From Lunatibacter salilacus (GTDB taxonomy: Bacteria > Bacteroidota > Bacteroidia > Cytophagales > Cyclobacteriaceae): a stretch of DNA of 64,000 nucleotides. The DNA is taken from the NCBI RefSeq assembly GCF_009797935.1, contig NZ_VOLC01000011.1, positions 1,678 to 65,677 of the forward strand, in the 5' to 3' direction. The position numbers and the translations under genes were made by a program. The notes beneath the pieces are model-generated. The model was not told the DNA's origin and ran no database searches. It worked only from the letters and a program-made list of their open reading frames with translations. Of the stretch, positions 42,821 through 51,863 are shown in pieces. The first letter of the stretch is position 1. Each line of letters opens with the position of its first letter.

Positions 42821-43492
42821 TTAGGATTTTTTCGCAGGACTTTTATCCAATATAATGTTATGGTTAAGTTCTAAGTTGTCCATCATTTCAGGGGTGTTTT
42901 CGGACAAATTAAAATCTCCGGTCAAAATACAGGGTAAATGTTCTTTGTTTATAGCATTTATTTTTTCCAAAATTTCTCTTTTTGAAGAAACTCTTTCCTC
43001 GGATTCATTCGTGTCAAAATAAACATTGAATACATAAAATTCCTTCCCGTCTTTCCCTTTAAATTTACCCCAAGAACATATTTTATCATCTTCGGAATTT
43101 TTTGATGGGGAAGTGGAAAGACTAAATGAGCTGTGTTCCAAAAGTTCAAACTTTTCGGGATTATAGAAAACAGGGCTGCAAACATGTTTGCTGTCTGTCT
43201 GATCACTATCGGTCCCTAGCCGCGGAAAAGAGAATTCTGAGCTGCTGTATTCCGTTTGGTTATATATCCCTTCCTCGGGTCCTAATATATCCATTTCATA
43301 AAACCGGATTAAGTTGATTGCATGGGGGGCACGATCGCTCCGTGATTTCGATTCTACCGGTGGATTTTCATATTGAATATTGTAGGTAGCTATTTGATCA
43401 GAAGTTTGTGCAGATGTGGAAACTGATAGGTTAAAAAAGGAGTTTGCCAAAAAAAGAAGCAAAAGTGAAGATTTTATTGAGATGCGAACCAT
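42821..43492 (-). CDS. Truncated/degenerate endonuclease-exonuclease-phosphatase family protein
   Basis: A 223-residue protein with a signal peptide (residues 8-28, cleavage near TSA-QTS) and an EEP-fold start (IATYNIQYENP, LIRFYEMDILGPEEG) and middle (FYVFNVYFDTNES, PCILTGDFNLSEN). In active family members (about 280 residues) the catalytic Glu lies in a GxQE block and a C-terminal DYIFV-His block follows. Here GPEEG replaces the first and the C-terminal block is absent, with the protein ending at SPAKKS. It looks C-terminally truncated and possibly inactive. Confidence 0.7.
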   Translation of the reverse strand: MVRISIKSSLLLLFLANSFFNLSVSTSAQTSDQIATYNIQYENPPVESKSRSDRAPHAINLIRFYEMDILGPEEGIYNQTEYSSSEFSFPRLGTDSDQTDSKHVCSPVFYNPEKFELLEHSSFSLSTSPSKNSEDDKICSWGKFKGKDGKEFYVFNVYFDTNESEERVSSKREILEKINAINKEHLPCILTGDFNLSENTPEMMDNLELNHNIILDKSPAKKS

Positions 43493-43561
43493 GACTACAA
43501 TAATTTAGTAAATCCGAAACGAAGGTAAGCATTTTAACGTTAATTTTCAATAAATGTGTCT

Positions 43562-43600
43562 AAAAAGTGTAATGGCCTTATTATTTAAGGCCATTACACG
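43562..43600 (-). terminator. Strong rho-independent terminator after sppA
   Basis: GTGTAATGGCCTTA (43567-43580) pairs perfectly over 14 bp with TAAGGCCATTACAC (43586-43599). On the minus strand it is followed by a T-run. It lies 8 bp after the sppA stop. Confidence 0.93.
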
Positions 43601-43607
43601 TCTTCTT

Positions 43608-45365
43608 TTATCGGATCTCCGCATCGAAAGGCATACGGGCCATCACACCTTCCATTCGTTTTATTTTTTCCACTTGTTGATAAATTTCATAAGTCATTCC
43701 CCATTTAAGCCTTGAGTAAGCGAGTTGAACATCACGGCTGAATTCGCTCAGAAGCTTTTCGAAAAAGCTTTTTTGTTCCGGATAGTAAACCACCCGGTAA
43801 TCATCTGCTACCTCAGCTTTGGCTGCTGCAATTTCTATGGCCTCTTCCAAACCTCCGAGTAAATCTACGAGTCCGTTTTGTTGCGCTTGAACTCCACTCC
43901 ATACCCTTCCGGAAGCAAGTGGCAAAAGTTCTTCTTTTGACATTTGTCTTCCTTCGGTGACGCGACTAAGAAATGTCTCATACCCTTCTTCGACCATACG
44001 TTGAAAGATAGCTTCTTCTTCAGGCCGCATATCACGGGTTGCACTCGGGAAGTCAGAAAATTCACCAGTCTTAACGACGTCTGTGGTAATTCCCAGTTTG
44101 TTGTTTAGTAGTCCTTTGGCATTGAACCACATCCCAAATATTCCGATGGAGCCCGTGATCGTATTTGGTTGGGCCAATATAGTATCAGCGGGTGCGGCAA
44201 TGTAATAACCACCAGAAGCCGCCACGTTTGACATCGAAGCGATCAGCGGCTTTTCTTTTTTTAGTTCACTAAGCTCTCTCCATATTACTTCTGAGGCCAT
44301 AGCCGATCCTCCAGGTGAGTTTATGCGTAGTACTACTGCCTTGATGTCTTTGTTTTTTTTGAGTTTTCGGATTTCTTGCAGAAAAGTTTCCGACGCAATG
44401 CTTTCTTCTCCAGTTCCGCTAACTATATCTCCGTCAGCCAAAACTACGGCGATACGGTTTTTGGAAAGACGGTTTGTTGAGCCCCCAGTTTTATTGATTT
44501 GGGTGACATTAATGGTTTCGATTTTATCATCTTCAGACAGCTCTAGCTTTTCTCTTAAAAGGGCCATGATCTCGTCGTCATAACTCAAGCCATCAACCAG
44601 TTTCAAATTGAGCACATCTTTCGTGCTTTGACCCAGCATATGCTGACTGATATTCCTTAATTCTGCAATTGGAATCGAACGGCTCTCTGATATGGCGGCA
44701 AGCATTACTTCATTTAAGTCGTTCAAGTAGGCAGTTGTTTGAAGGCGACTTTCTTCGCTCATCTTCTCCATGATAAAGGGCTCCACCGCACTCTTGAAGT
44801 CCCCAACTCTGAAAACTACTGGTTCAACCTCAATTTTCTCAAAAAAGCCTTTCAGAAAAACCATTTCAGCCCCAAGACCGTTCAGCTCCAACATCCCCTG
44901 CGGGTTGAGGTAAATTTCATCCGCAACAGAACTTAGATAGTAACCTGGCTCGGTGTAGATTTCCCCATACGATACCACAAATTTGTCACTTTCCTTGAAT
45001 TCGGCTAACGCTTCACGTAATTCTTTGAGCATGGCCTGTCCCCCGTTTACTAATCCGGCTTTTAAATAAATGCCGGAAATGTTATCGTTCTCCTTAGCCG
45101 TAGCAATTGCGCGTTTGAGTTGAATTAACCCCACGGTAGACGTCCCTCCAAATCCACCAAGCATGGAGAAATCAAATTCATCGTCAGATGTCCTTTCCAC
45201 AATGCTTTTTCCGTCCAAATTGAGAATAAGAACAGTATTTTTGTCTATACTGACTTTTTCATCTGCTGCCGAAATAGCGACAATCCCGGCAATGATGAAA
45301 AACGCCATCACCCAGAATACCAACAATCCGACTATTACAGCCAATACATTACTTAAAAATTTCAT
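43608..45365 (-). CDS. sppA: Signal peptide peptidase SppA, 67K type
   Basis: A 585-residue membrane-bound serine protease. An N-terminal membrane helix (residues 5-30) anchors two tandem S49 domains. The catalytic Lys is in FRVGDFKSAVEPFIMEK of the first half, and the Ser in NVAASGGYYIAAPADTI of the second. These are the Ser/Lys dyad of the 67K class. It degrades cleaved signal peptides in the membrane. Length is normal for the E. coli-like form. A TAnnTTTG -7 candidate (minus strand, 45389-45396) lies just upstream, and a strong terminator follows. Confidence 0.94.
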   Translation of the reverse strand: MKFLSNVLAVIVGLLVFWVMAFFIIAGIVAISAADEKVSIDKNTVLILNLDGKSIVERTSDDEFDFSMLGGFGGTSTVGLIQLKRAIATAKENDNISGIYLKAGLVNGGQAMLKELREALAEFKESDKFVVSYGEIYTEPGYYLSSVADEIYLNPQGMLELNGLGAEMVFLKGFFEKIEVEPVVFRVGDFKSAVEPFIMEKMSEESRLQTTAYLNDLNEVMLAAISESRSIPIAELRNISQHMLGQSTKDVLNLKLVDGLSYDDEIMALLREKLELSEDDKIETINVTQINKTGGSTNRLSKNRIAVVLADGDIVSGTGEESIASETFLQEIRKLKKNKDIKAVVLRINSPGGSAMASEVIWRELSELKKEKPLIASMSNVAASGGYYIAAPADTILAQPNTITGSIGIFGMWFNAKGLLNNKLGITTDVVKTGEFSDFPSATRDMRPEEEAIFQRMVEEGYETFLSRVTEGRQMSKEELLPLASGRVWSGVQAQQNGLVDLLGGLEEAIEIAAAKAEVADDYRVVYYPEQKSFFEKLLSEFSRDVQLAYSRLKWGMTYEIYQQVEKIKRMEGVMARMPFDAEIR

Positions 45366-45388
45366 AGTTTTACTTGATAGTTAGCGGA

Positions 45389-45396
45389 CAAATTTA
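45389..45396 (-). promoter_or_regulatory. TAnnTTTG -7 element for sppA
   Basis: On the minus strand this reads TAAATTTG, 23 bp before the sppA ATG. No clear TTTG was seen at the ideal -33 distance. Confidence 0.4.
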
Positions 45397-45435
45397 ATCT
45401 TTTTCTGTTGAATTTATGATAATCAAATCCATAAC

Positions 45436-45936
45436 ATGGAAAATCATCAGGTAGTTTTATTGATAGGAGGAAATATGGGAAATCGACTCAACTATTTGAC
45501 TCAGGCGGTTATGCAGTTAGAAGAGCATTTTAAGTTAATAAAAAAGTCAGGAATTTATGAGACAGAGGCTTGGGGGGGTAATTCTTTTGGCAATTATTTA
45601 AATCAAGCCTTACTTATGCAAACCGAAGCCAATGCTGTCCAGGTATTGGAATTGATCCAAGAAATAGAGCACAATTTGGATAGAAAACGGGAAAAGCGAT
45701 GGGGAAACAGAACGATGGACATCGATATCCTTTATTTTGATAATGTGGTGATGGATACAACATATTTAAACATCCCACACCCCTATCTTCAGGAAAGGAA
45801 GTTTGTCCTAGTTCCGTTAGTTGAGATAATTCCCGAGTATGTGCATCCCATTTACAAGGTAAGCCAACTGGAATTACTCGCCCGGGTTAAGGATGCGTCA
45901 GTGGTCAAGAAGTGGCCAGAAAGTACCACCTCTTGA
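45436..45936 (+). CDS. folK: 2-amino-4-hydroxy-6-hydroxymethyldihydropteridine pyrophosphokinase
   Basis: A 166-residue HPPK that adds pyrophosphate to the pterin in folate synthesis. The N-terminal VVLLIGGNMGNRLNYL, the ATP/metal motif RWGNRTMDIDILYFDN and the substrate block IPHPYLQERKFVLVPLVEI are complete. It is divergent from sppA and convergent with fabD. Confidence 0.96.
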   Translation: MENHQVVLLIGGNMGNRLNYLTQAVMQLEEHFKLIKKSGIYETEAWGGNSFGNYLNQALLMQTEANAVQVLELIQEIEHNLDRKREKRWGNRTMDIDILYFDNVVMDTTYLNIPHPYLQERKFVLVPLVEIIPEYVHPIYKVSQLELLARVKDASVVKKWPESTTS

Positions 45937-45946
45937 TTCATCTGAA

Positions 45947-46822
45947 TTATATACTTCGAACTTCAGCCTCTTTGTGAATTTTTTTCACTAACCCTTGTAA
46001 AACTTTTCCCGGACCACATTCGATGAAAGTAGTCGCTCCATCGCTTACCATTTGTTGCACAGACTGAGTCCATTTTACGGGAGCTGTAAGTTGACCAATT
46101 AGATTTTTCTTAATCGTTTCTAAATTGGTCACTCCAGTTGTGCTCACATTTTGGTAAATGGGACAGATTGGATGATAAAAGGGAGTTTCCAAAATCGCTT
46201 CTTGAAGTTTGATACGGGCAGGCTCCATGAGAGGAGAATGGAAGGCACCTCCTACGGGAAGCGGTATTGCACGTTTTGCTCCGGCAGCCAGCATTTTTTC
46301 GCAGGCTATTGTTACCCCTTTCACGCTTCCCGAAATGACCAGTTGACCAGGGCAGTTATAATTGGCCGGAACCACCGTCTCATCAGTGATGGATGCACAT
46401 ATTTGCTCAACTTGCTCATCGGGTAAACCCAATATTGCAGCCATCGTTGAGGGCTGACTTTCGCATGCCTCCTGCATCGCCAGTGCGCGTTGATAGACTA
46501 ACTTCAACCCATCTTCGAACGAAAGAACTCCATTGGCTACCAATGCAGAAAACTCGCCCAAAGAGTGACCGGCGACCATGTCGGGATCGAAACTTTCAAT
46601 TGTCTTAGATAAAATAACTGAATGCAGGAAAATGGCCGGCTGGGTCACTTTGGTTTGTCTGAGATCCTCATCAGTACCTGTAAACATGATGTCCGTGATA
46701 ACAAACCCCAAGGTCTCGTTCGCCTGGTCAAACATGTCTTTCGCCATGGGGTTGTTCTCATAGAGATCTTTGCCCATACCCGAAAATTGCGCCCCTTGTC
46801 CGGGAAAAACATATGCATTCAT
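45947..46822 (-). CDS. fabD: Malonyl CoA-acyl carrier protein transacylase
   Basis: A 291-residue enzyme that loads malonyl groups onto ACP for fatty acid synthesis. It has the start YVFPGQGAQFSGMGKDLY, the nucleophile GHSLGEFSAL, the catalytic His in GGAFHSPLM and the C-terminal FIECGPGKVLQGL. Length is near the usual 300. It is alone on this strand between folK and the carbonic anhydrase. Confidence 0.97.
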   Translation of the reverse strand: MNAYVFPGQGAQFSGMGKDLYENNPMAKDMFDQANETLGFVITDIMFTGTDEDLRQTKVTQPAIFLHSVILSKTIESFDPDMVAGHSLGEFSALVANGVLSFEDGLKLVYQRALAMQEACESQPSTMAAILGLPDEQVEQICASITDETVVPANYNCPGQLVISGSVKGVTIACEKMLAAGAKRAIPLPVGGAFHSPLMEPARIKLQEAILETPFYHPICPIYQNVSTTGVTNLETIKKNLIGQLTAPVKWTQSVQQMVSDGATTFIECGPGKVLQGLVKKIHKEAEVRSI

Positions 46823-46921
46823 AGATTCGCTTGAAAATGAAAATTAATAGTTCTGCTGAAATAAACCAAAGCTGAATTTAGAGGGATTGTACAAACCATC
46901 TACCAAGTTCAAAATCCGTTT

Positions 46922-47548
46922 TTAGCCTTCAAAAAACTCCACCTTGCCTGATTCAACGTCATAGTTTGCTCCCACGACGATCACTTTGCCGTCTTTCTCC
47001 ATATCGGAAATTATTTGACTTCTGTCCCGGATTTCCTCAATTGCATTGTGAACATTTAGTTTGGCCACTTTTTCTACAAATTCCGAATTACTGCCACCGC
47101 GATCTTCTTTCACAGTTTTTTCCAATTCAATTGCAGGTTTTATCTTATGCAAAAGGGCAGTAATGTTCCCATCTTTTACCTTATTACATGCACTGGTTAC
47201 CGCTCCACATTTTGTATGGCCGAGGACCAACACCAGTTTGGAGCCCGCATATTTTACAGCATACTCCATACTTCCCAAAACATCCTCATTGACCACATTC
47301 CCTGCCACCCGGACACTAAATATATCTCCCAGGCCTTGATCAAAAACTAACTCCGCCGAAGTCCGGGAATCAATGCAGCTTAAAATAACAGCAAAGGGCC
47401 ATTGTCCTTCAGAAGTTTCATTGACCATCTGAAGTAAATTTCGGTTTGCCCGCAAATTATTGAGAAACCGGTGATTTCCTTCTTTCAAATATTCCAATGC
47501 ATCTTGGGGGGTTAAACTGGCTTGGCTTTTCTTGTCGTGTGCTTTCAT
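46922..47548 (-). CDS. Beta-class carbonic anhydrase
   Basis: A 208-residue zinc enzyme that interconverts CO2 and bicarbonate. The zinc ligands are in the two motifs VILSCIDSRTSAELVFD (Cys, with the Asp-Arg pair) and LVLGHTKCGAVTSACNKV (His and Cys). RVAGNVVNEDVLGSMEYA is another family block. There is no signal peptide, so it is cytoplasmic. Length is typical. Confidence 0.95.
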   Translation of the reverse strand: MKAHDKKSQASLTPQDALEYLKEGNHRFLNNLRANRNLLQMVNETSEGQWPFAVILSCIDSRTSAELVFDQGLGDIFSVRVAGNVVNEDVLGSMEYAVKYAGSKLVLVLGHTKCGAVTSACNKVKDGNITALLHKIKPAIELEKTVKEDRGGSNSEFVEKVAKLNVHNAIEEIRDRSQIISDMEKDGKVIVVGANYDVESGKVEFFEG

Positions 47549-47773
47549 ATCTTAATTAATGTTATTTATTTCTAGGTCTTTTATCTTTCCTAAGCTGATA
47601 ATTACGGTTAAGTTAGGTAAAAAGTTCCTAATTCGATACCTACTCTTGAGCCTAAGGTAGAAATATTCCAATATTATATGAAATAACTTATTGTTAAGAT
47701 GCAGACGGGATAATCTGAAAACCAGACTAAAGGAGTATGTCCAACTCCCTCCATTTCTTGTTTTTCACCCATT

Positions 47774-47808
47774 AAAAAAGGGGTGGAATTTATTTTCCAC
47801 CCCTTTTG
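47774..47808 (-). terminator. Rho-independent terminator after the T9SS type B protein gene
   Basis: AAAAGGGGTGGAA (47776-47788) pairs with TTCCACCCCTTTT (47795-47807). On the minus strand a T-run follows. It lies about 20 bp after the stop. Confidence 0.9.
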
Positions 47809-47827
47809 ATTGCTTTTCACCGCTTGG

Positions 47828-50605
47828 TTACTTCATCAATTGGATCGTTCCTTTCAATTTCCGTTCCCGTTGACTTGCATCGAGTACATTGAACAGTACT
47901 GTGCCCGAGTAGAAGTAGGTGCCTGCCGGAAGGTCTCTTCCGTCCAAATCCCTACCGTTCCAGTTGATGTAAATATTGTTTTCGGTTGAAGACAAACTGT
48001 TGTATGAGTGTACAAGTACTCCCCATCGGTTGTAAATATTAATTTCTACCGCTTCGACAAAGCGTGGACAGCTTGGAAATGGATTGTCAAAGGCCTGAAA
48101 CGTATCGTTGACATTGTCGCCGTTCGGCGTAAATACATTGGGCAGTTCGTAATTGGGACAGTTGTCAATACAGACGATATTGGATGGATCACTTTCATTT
48201 CCGGATCGGTCCACCGCAGTGAGATAATAACACCCCTTTAGATCCAGCAATCCGGTGATGCGTGTATTATTCTGAATGACTGCTAAAGTTGAAATAAGCT
48301 CAAAGGTCCCTTCATCTCCTGTAGGAGAGAAGTACAGCCGGTATCCATTGAGCTCCGTGTCACAATTGCCGGAGAAATCAGGCTCCCAGCTCAAGTCATG
48401 ATAGAAATCACTGAAATTACAGGGTTTGTCGGAAAGGAAATCCACACATTCCGGGCCATCGTAGGCAAGAACTGGCGGACAGGGAAGGCGATCATCGTCA
48501 GGTCTTGCACACACTATCTGCGACTTATTTGCCAAAGGATATTCTAGAATATCGATATTATACACACCATTTGTGATGATGTAATAACAATATTCTTTTT
48601 CAGTATCCAGTGTAACCCCGTTGTGGCTGCCATCGTCAAGAAAAACAAATCCTGCGGTGGTTACATCCAATTCTCCGATCAGCGTGAAGGTTTCGTCATC
48701 ATTGGCATCAGGGTCCGTACGATTTCGGTAGACCTGATGCGGATAAGTGGCTGTGGAGTTATTCCAGGGAACGTTGAAATCCCAGGTGAGCTCTATGGCT
48801 TCATTTATTATAGTCGGCTCCACCCGTACGGAAGAAGCCATACTCGATGTGTCAATTTTCTCCCCTTGAGAAATTAATCCAACTCGGTAATTATAAACAA
48901 GGTTTTCCGTATTTAACCCGGTGTCTGTAAACACCGTATCACCGGTAATAATCACCGAACTAAGATTTTGCATACCCATAAAACCTTGGGCTCGGATCAG
49001 TTCATATTGATAGGGTCCAGGATACAGTTCCTGGTCAATGTCGTACGGAGGAGTCCATCTGACGAGGATTTCACCATCATCCACATCGGTATCTTCGATA
49101 CTTACATTGGTGATTAGTGGCACGTCCACATCTACTGTGATACAAATTTCCTCAGAAACTACGCTAAGTCCACTTCTTGGAGAAGGATAGGTGGCCACAA
49201 GCCTATAGCAATAGGTGTTGCCGGGGCTGAGTCCCATTCCCTGATTAGTATCTTTAAAATTAAACGTGTCGATATCAGTCGTGCCCACCAACTCATAACC
49301 AGCCCTTATACCTGTTTCACAGGAGTCGGGTTCATAGGGGTCGCTGTTAATTCTTCTCCAAATTTGTATGTCCTGCGCCGAACTACTGCATGAATAAGGA
49401 TCCCACGAAATATTAGCGGATCTGCCTTGATCTTGAAAGATATCGTCGGTTACAGGGGGAGGGCCAATTACTGTAACGTTCCAAGTCTTGATATCCACTA
49501 GAGACGGCCCTGACGAAGGTTGGTCTGAGATCCGCACCCTTACCTGATATTGTCTGGACCGCACATGGGCACATACCGTCTGCCATTGGAAGTTAACGAT
49601 ACCAGGCGATGGTTGAAAAACAGAAAGAGGGCTATATGAACCGGGTGAGGTAGTAATCTCTATTGGGTCACCAAATACTTCGATCTTTATTGGATCTCCA
49701 TCGGGGTCAAAACCCTGAAAAATTTCCTCTATGCGTGTACCTGCAACCACACAAATATCATCTGGCATGATCAATTCAGGCCGTTGGTTATCCGTGTTTT
49801 CAATGATGATCTGCATGTCACGCAATACATACCCAATACGTACCCATTCCCCATTTACCTGGCGCCACTCTTCTATCCGGAAAGCGACGTTATACTGACC
49901 TGCAATCCCGGGAGCATCCCAAATAAGGTCTCCCGTGACTGGATCCAACTCCAAGACAGGGGGAGTTGTACCGTTTTGTCTGGAAAAGCTAAATTCACCG
50001 GAGGCTGGACTTCTGTAATTGTTGACGGGTCGTTGGAAAGCTTGCTTTGGGATATCCATCACATATACCAACGAGTCCCCGTCAGGATCATACGCCCCTG
50101 GGTTGTGAATATAGGTTTGGTTCACTGCCCCGTTATCCACAGGGGGGATGGTCAATACGGGAGAGTTGTTTACACCCAAAAAGGGATCTATTCGGATAAG
50201 GGTTTCCAGATAAAACGGGGTGTCCACCGATTGATCCATATTCAAAGTGGCGGCATTTCGGTTAAACTCCAAAAACCGGATCGTATAGTTGCCTGGACCT
50301 TGATAGGTATGCAATATAACAAAAACGTTTTTTTGAATATTGTTGCCTAGAGTCTCAGTCTGAACAAACTCACTTTCAGTGTTTAAACGTTCTTCCCTTC
50401 CGTCCCCAAAATAAACGATTCCTGGACCAAATTCAACAGTTGAACGGGTGTCCGTGTACCCCACAACGGTAATACGGTAGGTTAATGTTTGCACTGAAAC
50501 CCGCTCTGCAATGATCTCACCAGCACGAATGTGGGTGGCCATGGTTTGGGACACAATGAGGCTGAGAAAAAGGGTAAGCCCCAAAAGTAACTGTTTACGC
50601 TTCAT
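47828..50605 (-). CDS. Large secreted protein with gliding-motility-associated C-terminal (T9SS type B) domain
   Basis: A 925-residue protein. It has a signal peptide (residues 5-23, cleavage near TMA-THI) followed by THIRAGEIIAERV, a start common to Bacteroidota PKD-type surface proteins. Beta-sandwich domains fill the middle (PVDNGAVNQTYIHNPGAYDP, DGDSLVYVMD; several fibronectin III-like units such as ILVRWTPPYDIDQ). The last about 90 residues form the CHU_C gliding-motility-associated domain: NVFTPNGDNVNDTFQAF, INIYNRWGVLVHSY, GRDLPAGTYFYSG and KGTIQLMK. It should be secreted by the type IX system and stay on the cell surface, possibly as an adhesin. Confidence 0.93.
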   Translation of the reverse strand: MKRKQLLLGLTLFLSLIVSQTMATHIRAGEIIAERVSVQTLTYRITVVGYTDTRSTVEFGPGIVYFGDGREERLNTESEFVQTETLGNNIQKNVFVILHTYQGPGNYTIRFLEFNRNAATLNMDQSVDTPFYLETLIRIDPFLGVNNSPVLTIPPVDNGAVNQTYIHNPGAYDPDGDSLVYVMDIPKQAFQRPVNNYRSPASGEFSFSRQNGTTPPVLELDPVTGDLIWDAPGIAGQYNVAFRIEEWRQVNGEWVRIGYVLRDMQIIIENTDNQRPELIMPDDICVVAGTRIEEIFQGFDPDGDPIKIEVFGDPIEITTSPGSYSPLSVFQPSPGIVNFQWQTVCAHVRSRQYQVRVRISDQPSSGPSLVDIKTWNVTVIGPPPVTDDIFQDQGRSANISWDPYSCSSSAQDIQIWRRINSDPYEPDSCETGIRAGYELVGTTDIDTFNFKDTNQGMGLSPGNTYCYRLVATYPSPRSGLSVVSEEICITVDVDVPLITNVSIEDTDVDDGEILVRWTPPYDIDQELYPGPYQYELIRAQGFMGMQNLSSVIITGDTVFTDTGLNTENLVYNYRVGLISQGEKIDTSSMASSVRVEPTIINEAIELTWDFNVPWNNSTATYPHQVYRNRTDPDANDDETFTLIGELDVTTAGFVFLDDGSHNGVTLDTEKEYCYYIITNGVYNIDILEYPLANKSQIVCARPDDDRLPCPPVLAYDGPECVDFLSDKPCNFSDFYHDLSWEPDFSGNCDTELNGYRLYFSPTGDEGTFELISTLAVIQNNTRITGLLDLKGCYYLTAVDRSGNESDPSNIVCIDNCPNYELPNVFTPNGDNVNDTFQAFDNPFPSCPRFVEAVEINIYNRWGVLVHSYNSLSSTENNIYINWNGRDLDGRDLPAGTYFYSGTVLFNVLDASQRERKLKGTIQLMK

Positions 50606-51134
50606 TTGATATTTTTTTAGCTCCTACTTAGGGTTTTGTAAACCATAGGAATTGGAAGTCCCTAAAGCTACAACAGCAATTAATATTGACAATATCCATC
50701 TTCCAAACGGTTTTGGACAATTATGGTTTCTCTAAATTAGGGTATTGAACCCGACATTTTCAAATTAATATCAATTATAGCGAAAATATTTGATCTCCTA
50801 ATCAGGAGAAGCGAAAGTCTTACCTAACTAGCAGATATGGTGTCCTTTCTGAAAAGCTAAATTTATTGTATTAACTGGCTGATTTAAAATTTATTGTAAA
50901 ATATGGTGACATTTCTTAAGCCGTTCCCTGCTTAATCATTCAAGATATTAAACAATAAAAATGGTATTTCGGTTAGATTTAAAATCAATTCTTCCAAATA
51001 GGGGAAGGTTCCAGGTGTTATTTAGAACCTTTTAAAATAAGATTGATGGATTACTGATTGATTGTTTGCTATTGAATCCAAACGTAAATTTGGCATTTGA
51101 GTAAAATAATCCATTTAGACAAAGAAAATCATAT
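50606..51134. other. Divergent intergenic region before sdhC
   Basis: No gene in 529 bp. It holds a small duplicated word, AAATTTATTGTA at 50859-50870 and 50887-50898, each near an ATATGGTG(T/A)C(C/A)TTTCT copy, and the sdh promoter at 51065-51092. The rest shows no repeat or structure that I can support. Confidence 0.6.
51065..51092 (+). promoter_or_regulatory. sdhC: Bacteroidota-type promoter of sdhCAB
   Basis: TTTG at 51065-51068 (-33) and TAAATTTG at 51085-51092 (-7) are separated by 16 bases, close to the Bacteroidota consensus. The predicted transcript start is about 35-40 bp before the sdhC ATG. Confidence 0.7.
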
Positions 51135-51818
51135 ATGAGTTGGGTAACAAAAACCTTAAACAGTACATTGGGCAGAAAATTGTTAATGGCCCTTACCGGT
51201 TTGTTTCTTATTCTATTTTTGGTGGTCCACCTGGCTGGTAACCTACAATTATTGGCAGGTGATGGCGGGGAAGCTTTCAATATCTATGCACAGGGCATGG
51301 CAGTCAATCCACTGATTAGAGGAGTTTCCATTATTAATTTTATTTTAATTCTCGTACATATTGTGTACGCAATTCTCCTGACCCAACATAATAAAAAAGC
51401 GAGACCAATTGAATATGCTGTCACCAACCCGTCAGCGAACAGTTCATGGGCATCCAGAAACATGGGTATCTTAGGTACGGTTATTTTAATCTTTTTACTG
51501 GTGCATCTTCGAGGGTTTTGGTACCGTTTGAAATTTGGCTCTCCGGATAAAGTCAACATCGATGGTGTAGAATACGACAATGCGTTTATTATCGTGGAGG
51601 AAGCGTTTAAAAACCCCTTTTATGCAGGTTTTTATGTGCTGAGTATGGTTTTTCTTGCTTTTCACCTGTACCATGGGTTTGGCAGTGCATTCCAGACGAT
51701 TGGACTAAATCATAAAAAGTATTCTCCCCTCATTAAAAAGGTAGGGATTGGGTTTGCCATATTGGTCCCTGCTCTATTCGCTCTGATACCAATTGTTTTG
51801 TATATACAGAGTCTCTGA
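51135..51818 (+). CDS. sdhC: Succinate dehydrogenase cytochrome b subunit
   Basis: A 227-residue membrane subunit of complex II. Five hydrophobic helices are visible, at about residues 13-36 (LLMALTGLFLILFLVVHLAG), 62-85, 109-128, 163-183 and 203-225. His residues in helices I, II, III and IV (VVHLAG, LVHIVYA, LVHLRGFW, FHLYHGF) are those expected for the di-heme cytochrome b558 type of Bacteroidota. It anchors SdhA/SdhB and passes electrons to menaquinone. First gene of the sdhCAB operon. Confidence 0.95.
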   Translation: MSWVTKTLNSTLGRKLLMALTGLFLILFLVVHLAGNLQLLAGDGGEAFNIYAQGMAVNPLIRGVSIINFILILVHIVYAILLTQHNKKARPIEYAVTNPSANSSWASRNMGILGTVILIFLLVHLRGFWYRLKFGSPDKVNIDGVEYDNAFIIVEEAFKNPFYAGFYVLSMVFLAFHLYHGFGSAFQTIGLNHKKYSPLIKKVGIGFAILVPALFALIPIVLYIQSL

Positions 51819-51863
51819 AACAATTCTTATGAAAATTGATTATGACAATAAATAGAAAAATCA

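Noticed and set aside
49784-50350. 188-codon plus-strand frame opposite the T9SS protein
   Set aside because: It is a shadow of the 925-residue secreted protein, which has a signal peptide and a C-terminal sorting domain.
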